A stretch of 64,000 nucleotides of DNA from Parabacteroides sp. Marseille-P3160 (GCF_900162725.1 NZ_LT799418.1:189194-253193); one strand, 5' to 3'; shown: positions 53,216 to 62,665, numbered from the stretch's first letter. Made by a program: numbers and translations. Notes: a model not told the origin generated them from the sequence alone.

Positions 53216-54574
53216 TTATAAGGAGCCGCCTTCCGGTATTTTACCTGTCAGCTTTGCTTTCAGGACGATGAGGGAAGTGATCGGAAAGACCTCTTTGGGT
53301 AATTCGATGTGCGTCGCTCCCTTTACTTCCCTGTACGGAACCGGCTGGCCGGTTTCGAGGACTTCACAGCTTCCAATCCGTTTGGCATCGATGGGAAGAT
53401 CGATTTTCCCGGAAGGATTGCTTATGCTGATATACAGATAAGAATTTCCATTTTCCTCCTTTTGCGTCAGAAAGATGCCTTCACCGACTGCCAGGGGAAC
53501 CGGCTTGGCTCCGTAGACTGCCTCTCCATTGGCATATAGCCAACCTCCCATCTCCCGCAAGCGACGGATGGCGGCGGCCGGAAAACTTCCGTCCGGTTTA
53601 GGCCCGATATTCAAAAGGTAATTTCCTCCTTTGGAGGTATTATTGACCAGATAGCCCAGCATCTCACATGAAGATTTCCAATTGAAATCATGGGCGTGCC
53701 AAGCCCAGGATTTTGTCATGGTGGCCGGCGTTTGCCAGGGTTTGCTTAATATCTTGTCAGGGTACTGGTTGTCATGCATCTCCAGGAAATCGATGTTCTC
53801 TCCTGGATTGAGGAAGGAGATACGTCCGTTGATCAGGCATTTTTTGCTGTTTGCGCGTACGAGGGCGATCAGTTCGTCCCGCCGCTTTTCGGTGATGTGT
53901 GTCTCTTCGTCCCATGTATCGAACCAAAGCAGATCGGGATCGAACTTCTGCAGCAGTTCCTTGACCTGTGGAAGGCTTTTGCCTTGCCAATATTTTTCGA
54001 AATCCGCATCCGAACGTTTAGGCATCCAGTAGGGTAGCGCTCCGTTCGGATCTTCCCAATCTTGCCAATGGGAGTAATAGAAACCGTATTTCATCCCGTA
54101 TTTCTTGCAGGCGGCGACCAACTCGGCCAGGATATCCCGCTTGAACGGGGTATGCATGCTGTTGAAATCCGAGACTTGGGAATCCCATAAGGCAAAACCG
54201 TCGTGGTGCTTGGAAGTGATGACAAAATAGCGTATTCCGTCTTCTTTAGCTTCTTTGATCCATTGGTCGGCATCGAAATTCACCGGGTTGAATTGCTGCG
54301 CCAATGCCCGGTATTCTTTATCAGGTATTCCGAGACGCATCTGGATCCATTCCGCATACCAGCTTTCACCCTGAGGCAGGGAAGGGTCGGGCAAAGTATG
54401 GCCGTTGTAGGTTCCTCCGAGGATGGAATATAATCCCCAGTGGATAAACAATCCGAATTTGGCTTCTTTAAACCATTCCGCCTCTTGCAGATCGAGCGAC
54501 AGTTTTGGATGTTGAGCGAAAACGCAGTTCAGGCACAAGAATGCCCCCAGCATAAGTTTTATTTTTCTTCTCAT
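53216..54574 (-). CDS. Alpha-L-fucosidase, GH29, secreted
   Basis: 452 residues with a signal peptide (MRRKIKLMLGAFLCLNCVFAQ). Retaining fucosidase acting on host or plant glycans. The catalytic nucleophile is the Asp in DLLWFDTWDEE; other family features are KFGLFIHWGLYS, FVITSKHHDGFALWDS, YYSHWQDW and GGNYLLNIGPKPDG. A C-terminal beta-sandwich (after about 350) is present. It stands alone, with two palindromic operator-like sites upstream, suggesting its own sugar-responsive control. Confidence 0.95.
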   Translation of the reverse strand: MRRKIKLMLGAFLCLNCVFAQHPKLSLDLQEAEWFKEAKFGLFIHWGLYSILGGTYNGHTLPDPSLPQGESWYAEWIQMRLGIPDKEYRALAQQFNPVNFDADQWIKEAKEDGIRYFVITSKHHDGFALWDSQVSDFNSMHTPFKRDILAELVAACKKYGMKYGFYYSHWQDWEDPNGALPYWMPKRSDADFEKYWQGKSLPQVKELLQKFDPDLLWFDTWDEETHITEKRRDELIALVRANSKKCLINGRISFLNPGENIDFLEMHDNQYPDKILSKPWQTPATMTKSWAWHAHDFNWKSSCEMLGYLVNNTSKGGNYLLNIGPKPDGSFPAAAIRRLREMGGWLYANGEAVYGAKPVPLAVGEGIFLTQKEENGNSYLYISISNPSGKIDLPIDAKRIGSCEVLETGQPVPYREVKGATHIELPKEVFPITSLIVLKAKLTGKIPEGGSL

Positions 54575-54598
54575 TTTTAGTGTGTTCCTGTTTTATCT

Positions 54599-54606
54599 CA
54601 AAGATA
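54599..54606 (-). promoter_or_regulatory. -7 promoter box (TATCTTTG) for the GH29 gene
   Basis: Minus-strand exact TAnnTTTG, 24 bp before ATG 54574; the predicted start near 54595 places the palindromes at 54650-54682 at about -60 and -83. Confidence 0.5.
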
Positions 54607-54642
54607 TAAATTTTCAATAATTATCCGCATCGTATCCAGCAT

Positions 54643-54690
54643 AATAAATCCAGTATACTGGTTGATGAATTTCAGTATACTGGATTTATT
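54643..54690. promoter_or_regulatory. Twin palindromic sites (CCAGTATACTGG) in an 18-bp inverted repeat
   Basis: AATAAATCCAGTATACTG (54643-54660) and CAGTATACTGGATTTATT (54673-54690) are perfect inverted copies. In each arm CAGTATACTG is itself a full palindrome, centred at 54655.5 and 54677.5, 22 bp apart (about two helical turns). Two dimers could bind the same face of DNA. The location between GH29 and ribF, closer to GH29, suggests control of the fucosidase. Confidence 0.65.
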
Positions 54691-54776
54691 CATTGTGACC
54701 TTTACTAAAATCATAAATTTTTTATTCTTCTTTATGCGTTGTGAAATGGAGCCGGAGAAGATTAAAAATTAAAATG

Positions 54777-54784
54777 TACATTTG
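54777..54784 (+). promoter_or_regulatory. -7 promoter box (TACATTTG) for ribF operon
   Basis: Exact TAnnTTTG, 18 bp upstream of the ribF ATG at 54803. The leader is too short for an FMN riboswitch, and none was seen. Confidence 0.55.
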
Positions 54785-54802
54785 TAGCTGAATAAGGAAA
54801 TC

Positions 54803-55744
54803 ATGATCGTAACGAAAGACACAAAAGCCCTGGAAGGAAAAGAACTGGCGGCAACCATCGGTTTTTTCGATGGGGTGCACCGGGGGCATCGGTTCCTGAT
54901 AGAGGAACTGAAACAGATAGGAGTTGCCCGCGGTTTGCCTACGGCTATCATTACTTTTCCGAACCATCCCCGGGCAGTTGTGCATCCTGATTTCCATCCC
55001 CAATTACTGAATTCGTTTGAAGAAAAACTGGAGTTGCTGGCGGAAACGGGAGTGGATTATTGTATCGTCCTTGATTTTACATTGGAATTGTCTTACTTGT
55101 CCGCCCGAGCCTTTATTACGGATGTCTTATCGGAGCAAATGCACGTCCGCATCCTGCTGATCGGATATGACCATCGCTTCGGGCATAACCGCCTGGAGGG
55201 TTTTGAGGATTATGTCGCCTACGGTACGGCTTGTGGAATGGATGTGGTGAAGGCTTCGCCTTATGACGGGGGAAAGACCGAGGTAAGTTCTTCCATGATC
55301 CGGAATTTAATAAAACAAGGTGATGTTTCGACGGCAAACCGGTTATTGACTTATCCTTATTCACTCTGCGGAGAGGTGGTCGACGGGCGGAAGTTAGGGC
55401 GTACCATCGGATTCCCCACGGCGAATCTCCGGCTGAAAGAGCCTCAGAAACTTTTGCCGGGCATAGGAATCTATGCCGTTTGGGTAAAGGTCGGCAAAAG
55501 ATATTATAAGGGAATGCTTTACATCGGCAACCGGCCGACGGTCCGTAACGGTCCGGATCTTTCGATTGAAGTCAATATCCTGGGCTTTGAGGGGGATCTT
55601 TATACGAAAGAGATTACCGTTTCGTTCATTTATTATGTACGCGAAGATATAAAGTTTGACTCGATCCGGGATTTAAGTACACAGTTGACGCACGACCGGG
55701 TTTATGTTGAGAAATTACTGAACCGAACTAATTTGCCTGAATAA
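54803..55744 (+). CDS. ribF: Bifunctional riboflavin kinase / FAD synthetase RibF
   Basis: 313 residues. Makes FMN and then FAD, the donor used by ApbE. N-terminal FAD synthetase: TIGFFDGVHRGHRFLIEEL (nucleotidyltransferase HxGH-like), DYCIVLDFT, LIGYDHRFGHNRLEG. C-terminal riboflavin kinase: GEVVDGRKLGRTIGFPTANLRL with the PTAN motif and MLYIGNRPTV, then FEGDLYTKEITVSFIYYVREDIKF. The stop overlaps the ATG of the M20 gene by one base. Confidence 0.96.
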   Translation: MIVTKDTKALEGKELAATIGFFDGVHRGHRFLIEELKQIGVARGLPTAIITFPNHPRAVVHPDFHPQLLNSFEEKLELLAETGVDYCIVLDFTLELSYLSARAFITDVLSEQMHVRILLIGYDHRFGHNRLEGFEDYVAYGTACGMDVVKASPYDGGKTEVSSSMIRNLIKQGDVSTANRLLTYPYSLCGEVVDGRKLGRTIGFPTANLRLKEPQKLLPGIGIYAVWVKVGKRYYKGMLYIGNRPTVRNGPDLSIEVNILGFEGDLYTKEITVSFIYYVREDIKFDSIRDLSTQLTHDRVYVEKLLNRTNLPE

Positions 55745-56799
55745 TGGAATATTACTACGAAGCGATCGATCTCTTGAAGGGAATGATTTCCCGTCCTTCC
55801 TTCAGCCGGGAGGAAGCGGGAGTAGCGGACTTCCTGCAAGCTGCCTGGCAGGCTTCAGGGCGGAAGGTACAACGGGAAGGGAATAACCTCTGGATCGTAT
55901 CTCCTGATTTCGATTCGAAGAAGCCGACGCTTTTGCTTAATTCACATATCGATACGGTTAAGCCGGTTAGCGGTTGGTCGAAAGATCCTTTTCTCCCGGA
56001 GGAGAACGGGGAAGATTTGCTTTTCGGCTTGGGAAGCAATGATGCCGGCGCCAGTGTCGTTTCGCTTTATGCAGCCTTTACCTTATTGACGATGAGGCCG
56101 CAATCCTATAATTTAATCTTCCTGGCTTCTTGTGAGGAGGAGATTTCGGGGCGGGGAGGGATCGAACTGACCTTGAAGAGATTGCCTTCGATTGCCTTCG
56201 GAGTAGTAGGGGAGCCGACCGGGATGCAACCGGCCGTGGCGGAAAAGGGACTTATGGTGCTCGATTGTACTTGCATCGGCAAGGCCGGGCATGCCGCCCG
56301 CAACGAAGGAATCAATGCGATTACCTTGGCTATGAAGGAGATCGACTGGTTTAATTCGTATCATTTTCCGAAAGAAAGCGACTTCCTCGGACCGGTCAAA
56401 ATGAGCGTCACGATGATTCATGCCGGTACGCAGCATAATGTAATACCTGATCGTTGCGAATTTACGGTCGATATCCGTTCCAACGAATTTTATTCTAATG
56501 AAACGCTCTGCGAACTGATCCGGCAGGAAGTCGGTTGTGAAGTGAAACCCCGGAGCACCCGTTTGAATTCGTCTCAGACTCCGTTGGAGCATCCGTTTGT
56601 GCAACGGGCTATCCTTTTAGGAAAGCAGCCTTTCGGTTCTCCGACGCTTAGCGACCAGGCTTTGATGCCTTTCCCTTCCGTAAAGATAGGACCGGGAGAT
56701 TCCGCCCGTTCACATTCTGCAAACGAATATATCCGCCTCACGGAGATCCGGGAGGCGATTGATACGTATGTCCGTCTGCTGGACGGATTGAAACTCTGA
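55744..56799 (+). CDS. M20 peptidase, acylornithine/acylcitrulline deacylase-like
   Basis: 351 residues. Zinc hydrolase with the M20 ligand set: LLLNSHIDTVKP (His-x-Asp), GLGSNDAGAS (bridging Asp), SCEEEISGRGG (catalytic Glu), VVGEPTGMQPAVAEKG and a C-terminal ligand His in DSARSHSANEYI. This resembles ArgE and the N-succinylcitrulline deacylase used in arginine synthesis by Bacteroides and relatives (known pathway; exact substrate inferred). No other arg genes are in the window. It is coupled to ribF and 4 bp before the flippase gene. Confidence 0.87.
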   Translation: MEYYYEAIDLLKGMISRPSFSREEAGVADFLQAAWQASGRKVQREGNNLWIVSPDFDSKKPTLLLNSHIDTVKPVSGWSKDPFLPEENGEDLLFGLGSNDAGASVVSLYAAFTLLTMRPQSYNLIFLASCEEEISGRGGIELTLKRLPSIAFGVVGEPTGMQPAVAEKGLMVLDCTCIGKAGHAARNEGINAITLAMKEIDWFNSYHFPKESDFLGPVKMSVTMIHAGTQHNVIPDRCEFTVDIRSNEFYSNETLCELIRQEVGCEVKPRSTRLNSSQTPLEHPFVQRAILLGKQPFGSPTLSDQALMPFPSVKIGPGDSARSHSANEYIRLTEIREAIDTYVRLLDGLKL

Positions 56800-56803
56800 C
56801 AGG

Positions 56804-58096
56804 ATGTTGAGGAAAATTCTCGGAACCGTCGGAACCCGTTACCTGATTGCCTTCCTGAACTTATTCCTGATTTTTATCAATGCAAAAATCTTGGGAAAGG
56901 AAGGGCTCGGATTAGTGGGGTTGATCTATGCTTCCGCGAATATTGCCGTCATGTTCAACAGTGTTCTATGTGGTAATACGATTGTCTATTTTATGAACCG
57001 CTATCCTCTGGGGTATGTGTTTTGGCCGGCGGCCGGCTGGTCGTTCGTCGGGTCGGCTATAGCCTGCGGGATTATGTTTTTCCTCGGAATGATTCCGGAA
57101 GGGTATGGGTGGCTGGTTTATGGACTGGCTGTTTTGATGACGTTGGTGGGCGTCAACTCACGGGTATTCCTGGGAGAAGACCGTATCGCCGCCTTCAATC
57201 TGACGATGGCCGTACAGGGAGGCGGTCTGTTTGTTTTCTTGCTTTTCTTTTATTTCGTAGCCGGGGCAAAAGAGGTTTCTTCGTATGTGAATGCCTTGTT
57301 CCTAACGAACGGGACGGCCCTGTTGTTGAGTATCCTGTTATTGGCTTCCTCTTTTTCCCATAAGAGCCGGAAGGCAGGGTATCCGGAGCCGGATTCTTTC
57401 GGAAAGATACTTAAGGAGATGTTTGTCTATGGTCTTTGGAGCAGTATGGAGAGCCTGGCGGAAGGACTGACGACGCGACTGAATTATTTCATGGTGGAAC
57501 GATTCAGCGGGCTGGGAGGGGTAGGACTGTTGGACTCCGGAACCAAGGTATCGGAGAGCGCCTGGAATATCAGCCGGGGGGTGAGTCTCATTGAATATAG
57601 TAGCATTGCCAAGACGAAGGATGCAGAAGAACAACGGCGCATCACGCTTCAGTTATTTAAATTGACTTATTGCGTCCTTTTTCTGGTCATGGGGATTATC
57701 CTGTTGGTTCCCGAATGGATTTATACGAAGTATCTTTTCTCTGCCGAATTTAAGGGAATCCGTGAGATTATATTGCTCTTGTCCGTAGGTATCGTGGCTT
57801 TCGGAGGGAATAATATCCTGGCGCACTACTTTATTGGCTGTGGAAAGATAAAATACTGCGCCGCCTGTTCTTTTCTCGGCCTCGGTACACTTTTATTGAT
57901 CGGTTGTTTCCTGATTCCGGCGAAGGGTATTCCCGGAGCGGCCCTTACTTCCAGCATTGCCTATATCTGCATGCTTCTTTTTTCCCTGCTTGTTTTTATG
58001 CGCCAAACCCGTACGGCCGCCCGGGAATTGCTTCCGACACCAGGAGATTGGGAAGCCCTCCGTTCCCGCCTCTTCCACAAGCATTCCAAACATTAA
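56804..58096 (+). CDS. Polysaccharide flippase-like membrane protein (MATE/Wzx superfamily)
   Basis: 430 residues with about 12 membrane helices. The first helix pair (GTRYLIAFLNLFLIFINAKILGKEGLGLVGLIYA) and the middle segment GLWSSMESLAEGLTTRLNYFMVERFSGLGGVGLLDSG are typical of lipid-linked oligosaccharide flippases. It probably moves LPS or surface glycan intermediates across the inner membrane. It is third in the ribF operon and its last four bases overlap the convergent envC-like gene. Confidence 0.83.
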   Translation: MLRKILGTVGTRYLIAFLNLFLIFINAKILGKEGLGLVGLIYASANIAVMFNSVLCGNTIVYFMNRYPLGYVFWPAAGWSFVGSAIACGIMFFLGMIPEGYGWLVYGLAVLMTLVGVNSRVFLGEDRIAAFNLTMAVQGGGLFVFLLFFYFVAGAKEVSSYVNALFLTNGTALLLSILLLASSFSHKSRKAGYPEPDSFGKILKEMFVYGLWSSMESLAEGLTTRLNYFMVERFSGLGGVGLLDSGTKVSESAWNISRGVSLIEYSSIAKTKDAEEQRRITLQLFKLTYCVLFLVMGIILLVPEWIYTKYLFSAEFKGIREIILLLSVGIVAFGGNNILAHYFIGCGKIKYCAACSFLGLGTLLLIGCFLIPAKGIPGAALTSSIAYICMLLFSLLVFMRQTRTAARELLPTPGDWEALRSRLFHKHSKH

Positions 58097-59361
58097 TTCA
58101 GCCAGGGAGCCGGATTCAATTTGGTTTTCTCCTTCCATAACTGGAAATGGAGAATGGTGGAATTGCCTTCTTCACTATCCACGAAGATTTTTCCGATAGA
58201 CTGGCCGGTCTTTACTTTGTCCCCGACTTTCACATAGACTTGGCTCAGGTTGCTGTAGACCGTTAGATAATTTCCGTGGCGGATAATAACGGAGTTGTTA
58301 TAACCGGGAACGACGAAAATACGGGTTATCACGCCGGTGAATACTGCCCGGGCGTCGCTGCCGGGTGTCGTTTCAATGTCGATTCCGTTATTATTGGTTC
58401 GTACGTATTTCAATTGTTGGTGCTGTTGCTCTCCGAACTGGGATACGATTGTGTGCCGTCCGGAAACAGGGTAAGGCAGGCGCCCGCGATTGCTTCCGAA
58501 GTCGGCTGACAGTTTCCTTTCGGCTTGTGTCATGGCATATCCGCCCTTGGTTTCCGCTTGGCGTTTTTCCTCGGGTTTTTCCTCTATCCCGTCGGCTTGC
58601 GCTTTTTTCCGGGCGGTTTCCGCCTCTTCCTCCGCACGGCGGATTTCTTCTGCGATCAACCGCTCGATTTCCTGGTTGAGGGCGTTCGCCTGTTGCTGCT
58701 TTTTCTTCAGGACAGCCTGAAGTTCCTTTTGCTGTTTGTTTAACTGCTGTACTTCCGCTTTCTGATCGCTCTCTTCGCCCTGCAATCTCATCCGCTCCTG
58801 TTCACGTGTCGCCAGCAAGAGTTGTTTATCTGAACGGCTCTTCTCCAATTCGGTCTGCTTCCGGCTAATCTGTGTTTGTTTTTCGATGATCTCACGGGCC
58901 TGTTTTTTCTGCCATTCCGCATACTCGCGCAGGTAGCGCATGCGGCGGAAAGACTGTATGAAACTCTCCGCCGAGAGGATAAAAAGCAACTTATCCTGTG
59001 ATGTATGGCGGCGGTATAGTTTTTGCGCTGAATTGGCATAATTGGTGCGGCTTTTATTTAAATCAACCTGTAGCTCGTCTACTTCTTTTCGTAACGCAAA
59101 AATCTGGTCATCAAGAGAATTAATCTCTTTGTTTAATAAATCGATTACATTGCGGCGCGACATCACTTGGCGGGCCAGCAGGTTGAGCCGGTTCAGCGAG
59201 TTTTTTGCCGTAGCCTGTGTTTCTTTCAATCGCCGGCTTGTTTCTTCAATATCTTTCAGCGCTTCTTTGCGCTGGGCTTCCAGCTGCTTCAATCTCTCGG
59301 ATTGCTGGGCAGAAGCATTGAACAGGAAAAAAGAAAATAGGACGATTAAAACGTATTTCAT
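58093..59361 (-). CDS. EnvC-like murein hydrolase activator (M23 domain)
   Basis: 422 residues with a signal peptide (MKYVLIVLFSFFLFNASAQ). Residues 20-270 form a long coiled coil, with a second amphipathic stretch of Glu/Ala/Arg (about 220-270). The C-terminal 120 residues are a LytM/M23 domain (SQFGEQQHQQLKYVRTNNNGIDIETTPGSDARAVFTG, later VIIRHGNYLTVYSNL). The canonical HxxxD and HxH zinc residues are changed (no His in NNNGIDI; LHFQLW keeps one), indicating a non-catalytic activator like EnvC. It overlaps the DUF4292 stop (ATGA) as the last gene of the dut operon. Confidence 0.92.
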   Translation of the reverse strand: MKYVLIVLFSFFLFNASAQQSERLKQLEAQRKEALKDIEETSRRLKETQATAKNSLNRLNLLARQVMSRRNVIDLLNKEINSLDDQIFALRKEVDELQVDLNKSRTNYANSAQKLYRRHTSQDKLLFILSAESFIQSFRRMRYLREYAEWQKKQAREIIEKQTQISRKQTELEKSRSDKQLLLATREQERMRLQGEESDQKAEVQQLNKQQKELQAVLKKKQQQANALNQEIERLIAEEIRRAEEEAETARKKAQADGIEEKPEEKRQAETKGGYAMTQAERKLSADFGSNRGRLPYPVSGRHTIVSQFGEQQHQQLKYVRTNNNGIDIETTPGSDARAVFTGVITRIFVVPGYNNSVIIRHGNYLTVYSNLSQVYVKVGDKVKTGQSIGKIFVDSEEGNSTILHFQLWKEKTKLNPAPWLN

Positions 59362-60230
59362 TTTTTCTTTTTGGAAAGGGATTTTATAAATTGGTCGATT
59401 GTTATCCGTTCGTATTTGGAAGGAACCTCAAAGTCAATCTGGACCGGCGTATTGGTTTCTACATCCGAATAATTCAGAATCGTCTTTCCTGCGGGAACCC
59501 CGCCTTTCAGCAATTGCACATCCATCCGCATGGGGAAAGGCTGTGAGCCGATCAATTGGAAATCGGCATAATTCCATTGCAGGGAATAAGTTTCACGACT
59601 GTCGCGTACCTGGGTGGAAAGAAGTTTCTCTTCCCCGTCCGCCTGAAAAGTATAGAGCAAGCCCATTTTGTCTTTAGCCTCGATCGTGTAAGTGCTTCCT
59701 TCCTGGTCTAATCCGAACTCGGAATATTGTTCCGGCAAGATCTGCTGTTTTCCCGGAAGGAAAAGATGATTAGTAAAGAGCGACTGTAGGTTATAGAAAT
59801 TGAAATCGACCGGCGTCTTTCCCTTTATATTTTCATACAATTCATCTACATAACGTTTATTCAGCCGGTCGATCAACAGGACCCGCCCGGGGCTGACCTG
59901 TAAACGGAATACTTCGATGCCAAGGAAAGGTTGCACCGAAAGTTGGAAGATGCTGTCCCTGATCATTTTCAGATTGACTCGCGAGTTCAGCTCTTTTTCC
60001 GGCAACTTAATCTCCGCATTCAGCCGGGCATTCAGCGTTTGATATTGGAAAGCCTTTTCAACCATCAGCCCGAAGAACACGTCAGCCTCCCTTTTTTCTA
60101 CCACAGGCTGTATGGTTTCAATCTTCTTCGCCGTTTTACAGCCGGTCAGGATAAAGGAAAGAAGGCCGAAAAGAAGGACTACCCGTCCGGCATACAGTCT
60201 TATTCGTTGATATTGCTTATTTCTTTTCAT
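59358..60230 (-). CDS. DUF4292-family lipoprotein
   Basis: 290 residues. Signal sequence then lipobox LTGC (Cys31 by eye), so a periplasmic lipoprotein. The body has the strand-rich pattern of LolB/LppX-type folds (NARLNAEIKLPEKELNSRVNLKMIRD, VDFNFYNLQSLFTNHLF, DVQLLKGGVPAGKTILNYSDVE), as in DUF4292 proteins of Bacteroidota, proposed to handle lipids or lipoproteins. It overlaps the TPR gene (14 bp) upstream and the envC-like gene downstream. Confidence 0.82.
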   Translation of the reverse strand: MKRNKQYQRIRLYAGRVVLLFGLLSFILTGCKTAKKIETIQPVVEKREADVFFGLMVEKAFQYQTLNARLNAEIKLPEKELNSRVNLKMIRDSIFQLSVQPFLGIEVFRLQVSPGRVLLIDRLNKRYVDELYENIKGKTPVDFNFYNLQSLFTNHLFLPGKQQILPEQYSEFGLDQEGSTYTIEAKDKMGLLYTFQADGEEKLLSTQVRDSRETYSLQWNYADFQLIGSQPFPMRMDVQLLKGGVPAGKTILNYSDVETNTPVQIDFEVPSKYERITIDQFIKSLSKKKK

Positions 60231-61983
60231 CGGATTGTTCTATATAGTTTTCTTCAGCAATCTTCCGGTCTAATAGAGCGTTCTTTTTCCCTAACTCCTT
60301 CGCTTTTTTCCATTGTTCCACAGCTTTCTCCTTCTCTCCGATTTTGAAGAGAATATCCCCGTAGTGATCCAGCAGCTCAGGGCTGTTTGTCTTATCTTCC
60401 GAAAGCGCTTTCTCGATATAAATCCGTGCGAAGGAGTAATTCCCTTGTACAAAAAAGATCCAGGCATAAGTATCCAAATATGTGGCGTTATTCGGTTCCA
60501 GCTTGATGCATTGGGCGCTCATCCGCTCCGCCTTATCCAGTTCCTTTTTTTCCAGGGAAAGGTAATAACTGTAATTATTCAGCACCACTACATTATTTTC
60601 ATTCAGCTTCAGCGCTTCATCATAAGCCTTGAAAGCCTCTTCCGGTTTCTTGATCTGGAAGTAAATATCCCCGATCTGTCCGTAAAAATCGGAACGGAGC
60701 GGTTTGTTTTCAACCGGGATAACTTTCAGCCCTGCGTAATACGTATCGAGCGATTCCTGATATTTATTCATTTGGAAATAAGCGATTCCCTTGAAGAAAT
60801 AGTACTCAGGAGCGTCGGGAAACAGTTCCTGGCATTTCTCGCTGACTTTAAGTACTTCCTCCATCCGGTCGGCTTTCATCAACAGGTTCAGCAGTTGCAT
60901 CCATGCGGCCGAGTTCTCCGGTTCCATCTCGGTGACCACCTGGTATTGGAAAAGCGCCTCGTCCGTTTTGTTTTGCGACGCGAGGAGGGAAGCATACATC
61001 AACTTTAGTTCTGTTTCCTCCGGATGCTGCTCCAAAAGTGTTTTAAAGAGCGTATTGGCGCTTTCCGTCTCGTTCTTGCCCTGCTGCAGGCGTTGGATAT
61101 AACGGGCCAGGATGGCGACTTTGGTTTCCACATCCAGCTTGTCGTTGAGCAAGGCGTTCCGGATCTGTGTCTCCGCTGCTTCCTTGTTTCCTATATGTTC
61201 GTAATAATTGGACATGGAAACGGTATAGTAAGGATTCTCCGGATCGATCTGATGCGCCTTCTTGTAATAAGACAATGCCTTGACCGTATCGTTTTTCTCC
61301 AGGTATAAGTCTCCGATCAGAATCGGATAGCGGGCCTCCATCGGATATTTCGCTACGAGCGCGTCGAGCTCCTTAAAGGCCTCTTCCGGTTTCTCCAGCG
61401 TGTTGTATAGTTTGAACTTGCGCATACTAATCGCCTCGTTCATGCCTATGGCATCCTCGAGGACGTTATAGGCGTCGATGGCATCCCCTATCTCGCCTTC
61501 CTGCGTTAGGGATTCCGCAAGGAAATAATTTAATTCCGGTTTTTCCGGATGGTCTTTCACCAACTCCCGGTATTCGTCCGACGCTTCGCCATACATTCCG
61601 ATGTTCAGCGAGAGAGAAGCGAGAGACAGGCGGTAGGTATAGTTATCCGGGCTGTTGGCAACGGCTCGTCTGAGCATAGCCACCGCCTTTTCCGGCTTGT
61701 TCATCTGTACGTAGAAGTTGGATAACTCGAACAAGACGGGAGAAGCGGTCGAATCGATCGTCAGGCAATGCTCGAAAGCGGCGTAGGCTGCATCGAATTT
61801 TCCTGCGTTCCGTAGCTTAAGACCTTCATAGAAGAAATAGTCGAATTTCCGTTGCTGCGCCGGATCGAGCGATATAGCCTTTGAAGGTTGTTCTTTATCC
61901 ACACGTTCAGCTTGTGCGGGACGGATAGTCCCGAACAGCACAATGATTGCAACGATACATCCTGACAGGGTTTGCTTTAACAT
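60217..61983 (-). CDS. Tetratricopeptide-repeat protein, exported
   Basis: 588 residues with a signal peptide (LSGCIVAIIVLFGTIRPAQA). About 14 TPR units follow through the whole protein, for example GKFDAAYAAFEHCLTIDSTAS, GDAIDAYNVLEDAIG and NKYQESLDTYYAGLKV. It is a scaffold, probably periplasmic or bound to the outer membrane, with no catalytic motif. In many Bacteroidales this gene travels with DUF4292 and envC-like genes, as here, suggesting joint envelope assembly. The downstream gene overlaps by 14 bp. Confidence 0.88.
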   Translation of the reverse strand: MLKQTLSGCIVAIIVLFGTIRPAQAERVDKEQPSKAISLDPAQQRKFDYFFYEGLKLRNAGKFDAAYAAFEHCLTIDSTASPVLFELSNFYVQMNKPEKAVAMLRRAVANSPDNYTYRLSLASLSLNIGMYGEASDEYRELVKDHPEKPELNYFLAESLTQEGEIGDAIDAYNVLEDAIGMNEAISMRKFKLYNTLEKPEEAFKELDALVAKYPMEARYPILIGDLYLEKNDTVKALSYYKKAHQIDPENPYYTVSMSNYYEHIGNKEAAETQIRNALLNDKLDVETKVAILARYIQRLQQGKNETESANTLFKTLLEQHPEETELKLMYASLLASQNKTDEALFQYQVVTEMEPENSAAWMQLLNLLMKADRMEEVLKVSEKCQELFPDAPEYYFFKGIAYFQMNKYQESLDTYYAGLKVIPVENKPLRSDFYGQIGDIYFQIKKPEEAFKAYDEALKLNENNVVVLNNYSYYLSLEKKELDKAERMSAQCIKLEPNNATYLDTYAWIFFVQGNYSFARIYIEKALSEDKTNSPELLDHYGDILFKIGEKEKAVEQWKKAKELGKKNALLDRKIAEENYIEQSDEKK

Positions 61984-61999
61984 ATATATTCTTTATGGA

Positions 62000-62431
62000 T
62001 TATTTACCGGTATGTCCGAACCCTCCGGCTCCGCGTTCGGTTTCGTCCAGGACTTCTTCCGGTTGCCATTCTATCCGGCTATGGGAAGCGACCACCATCT
62101 GGCAAATACGCTCTCCATCATTAATAACAAACGGTTTGTCCGATAGGTTTATCAGGATCACCCCGATCTCTCCCCGGTAGTCGGCGTCGATCGTCCCCGG
62201 CGTATTCAGAAGGGTGATTCCGTGTTTCAGGGCCAATCCGCTACGGGGGCGCATCTGCGCTTCATACCCCTGGGGAAGTGCGATAAAAAGCCCGGTTGGA
62301 ATCAACTTCCGTTCCATCGGTTGGAGCATGACCGGTCCGGTAAGGTTGGCGCGGACATCCATCCCGGCGGACAGAGGCGTTTGGTATTGCGGCAGCGGAT
62401 GATGCGAGGTGTTTACTATTTTTACTTTCAT
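62000..62431 (-). CDS. dut: dUTP diphosphatase Dut
   Basis: 143 residues, trimeric dUTPase type. Keeps uracil out of DNA and makes dUMP. All five motifs can be seen: [10 protein letters not shown] (I), [11 protein letters not shown] (II), [18 protein letters not shown] (III, with catalytic Asp), [11 protein letters not shown] (IV) and [10 protein letters not shown] (V, the flexible arm). It starts the dut-TPR-DUF4292-envC-like operon, with a -7 box at 62458-62465. Confidence 0.97.
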   Translation of the reverse strand: MKVKIVNTSHHPLPQYQTPLSAGMDVRANLTGPVMLQPMERKLIPTGLFIALPQGYEAQMRPRSGLALKHGITLLNTPGTIDADYRGEIGVILINLSDKPFVINDGERICQMVVASHSRIEWQPEEVLDETERGAGGFGHTGK

Positions 62432-62457
62432 TTCTTGTTATTAAGTCTATTAGGAGG

Positions 62458-62465
62458 CAAAGATA
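62458..62465 (-). promoter_or_regulatory. -7 promoter box (TATCTTTG) for the dut operon
   Basis: Minus-strand exact TAnnTTTG, 26 bp before ATG 62431. Confidence 0.55.
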
Positions 62466-62601
62466 ATAAAACTGTAGTTTGAATGGCGCATTTGCTTGAG
62501 GGATTGTAGCAAAACTCTACCAAGCAAACTTAAAAAAATATAAGGCTTACTTTTCGCAAGGGGATGGAGAGGAGGATGAATTTCAAGGTTATATAAAGGT
62601 G

Positions 62602-62646
62602 AAAAATCCATAGTTATGAATGAACTCATTCATAACTATGGATTTT
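62602..62646 (-). terminator. Intrinsic terminator after ispG
   Basis: A perfect 21-bp stem (62603-62623 and 62626-62646) with a 2-nt loop and an AAAATCCATAGTTATGAATGA arm; on the minus strand it is followed by TTTTTC. It lies 19 bp after the ispG stop. The near absence of a loop means the DNA is one long palindrome, which may also form a cruciform. Confidence 0.8.
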
Positions 62647-62665
62647 ATAGAGTTGTTGAAAGCTT

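Noticed and set aside
54777-54803. FMN riboswitch upstream of ribF
   Set aside because: The predicted leader is only about 15 nt, far too short for the RFN element.
58792-58812. CTGTTCACGTGTCGCC as a second parS
   Set aside because: It lacks one base of the left flank and most of the right arm and lies inside the envC-like coding region.
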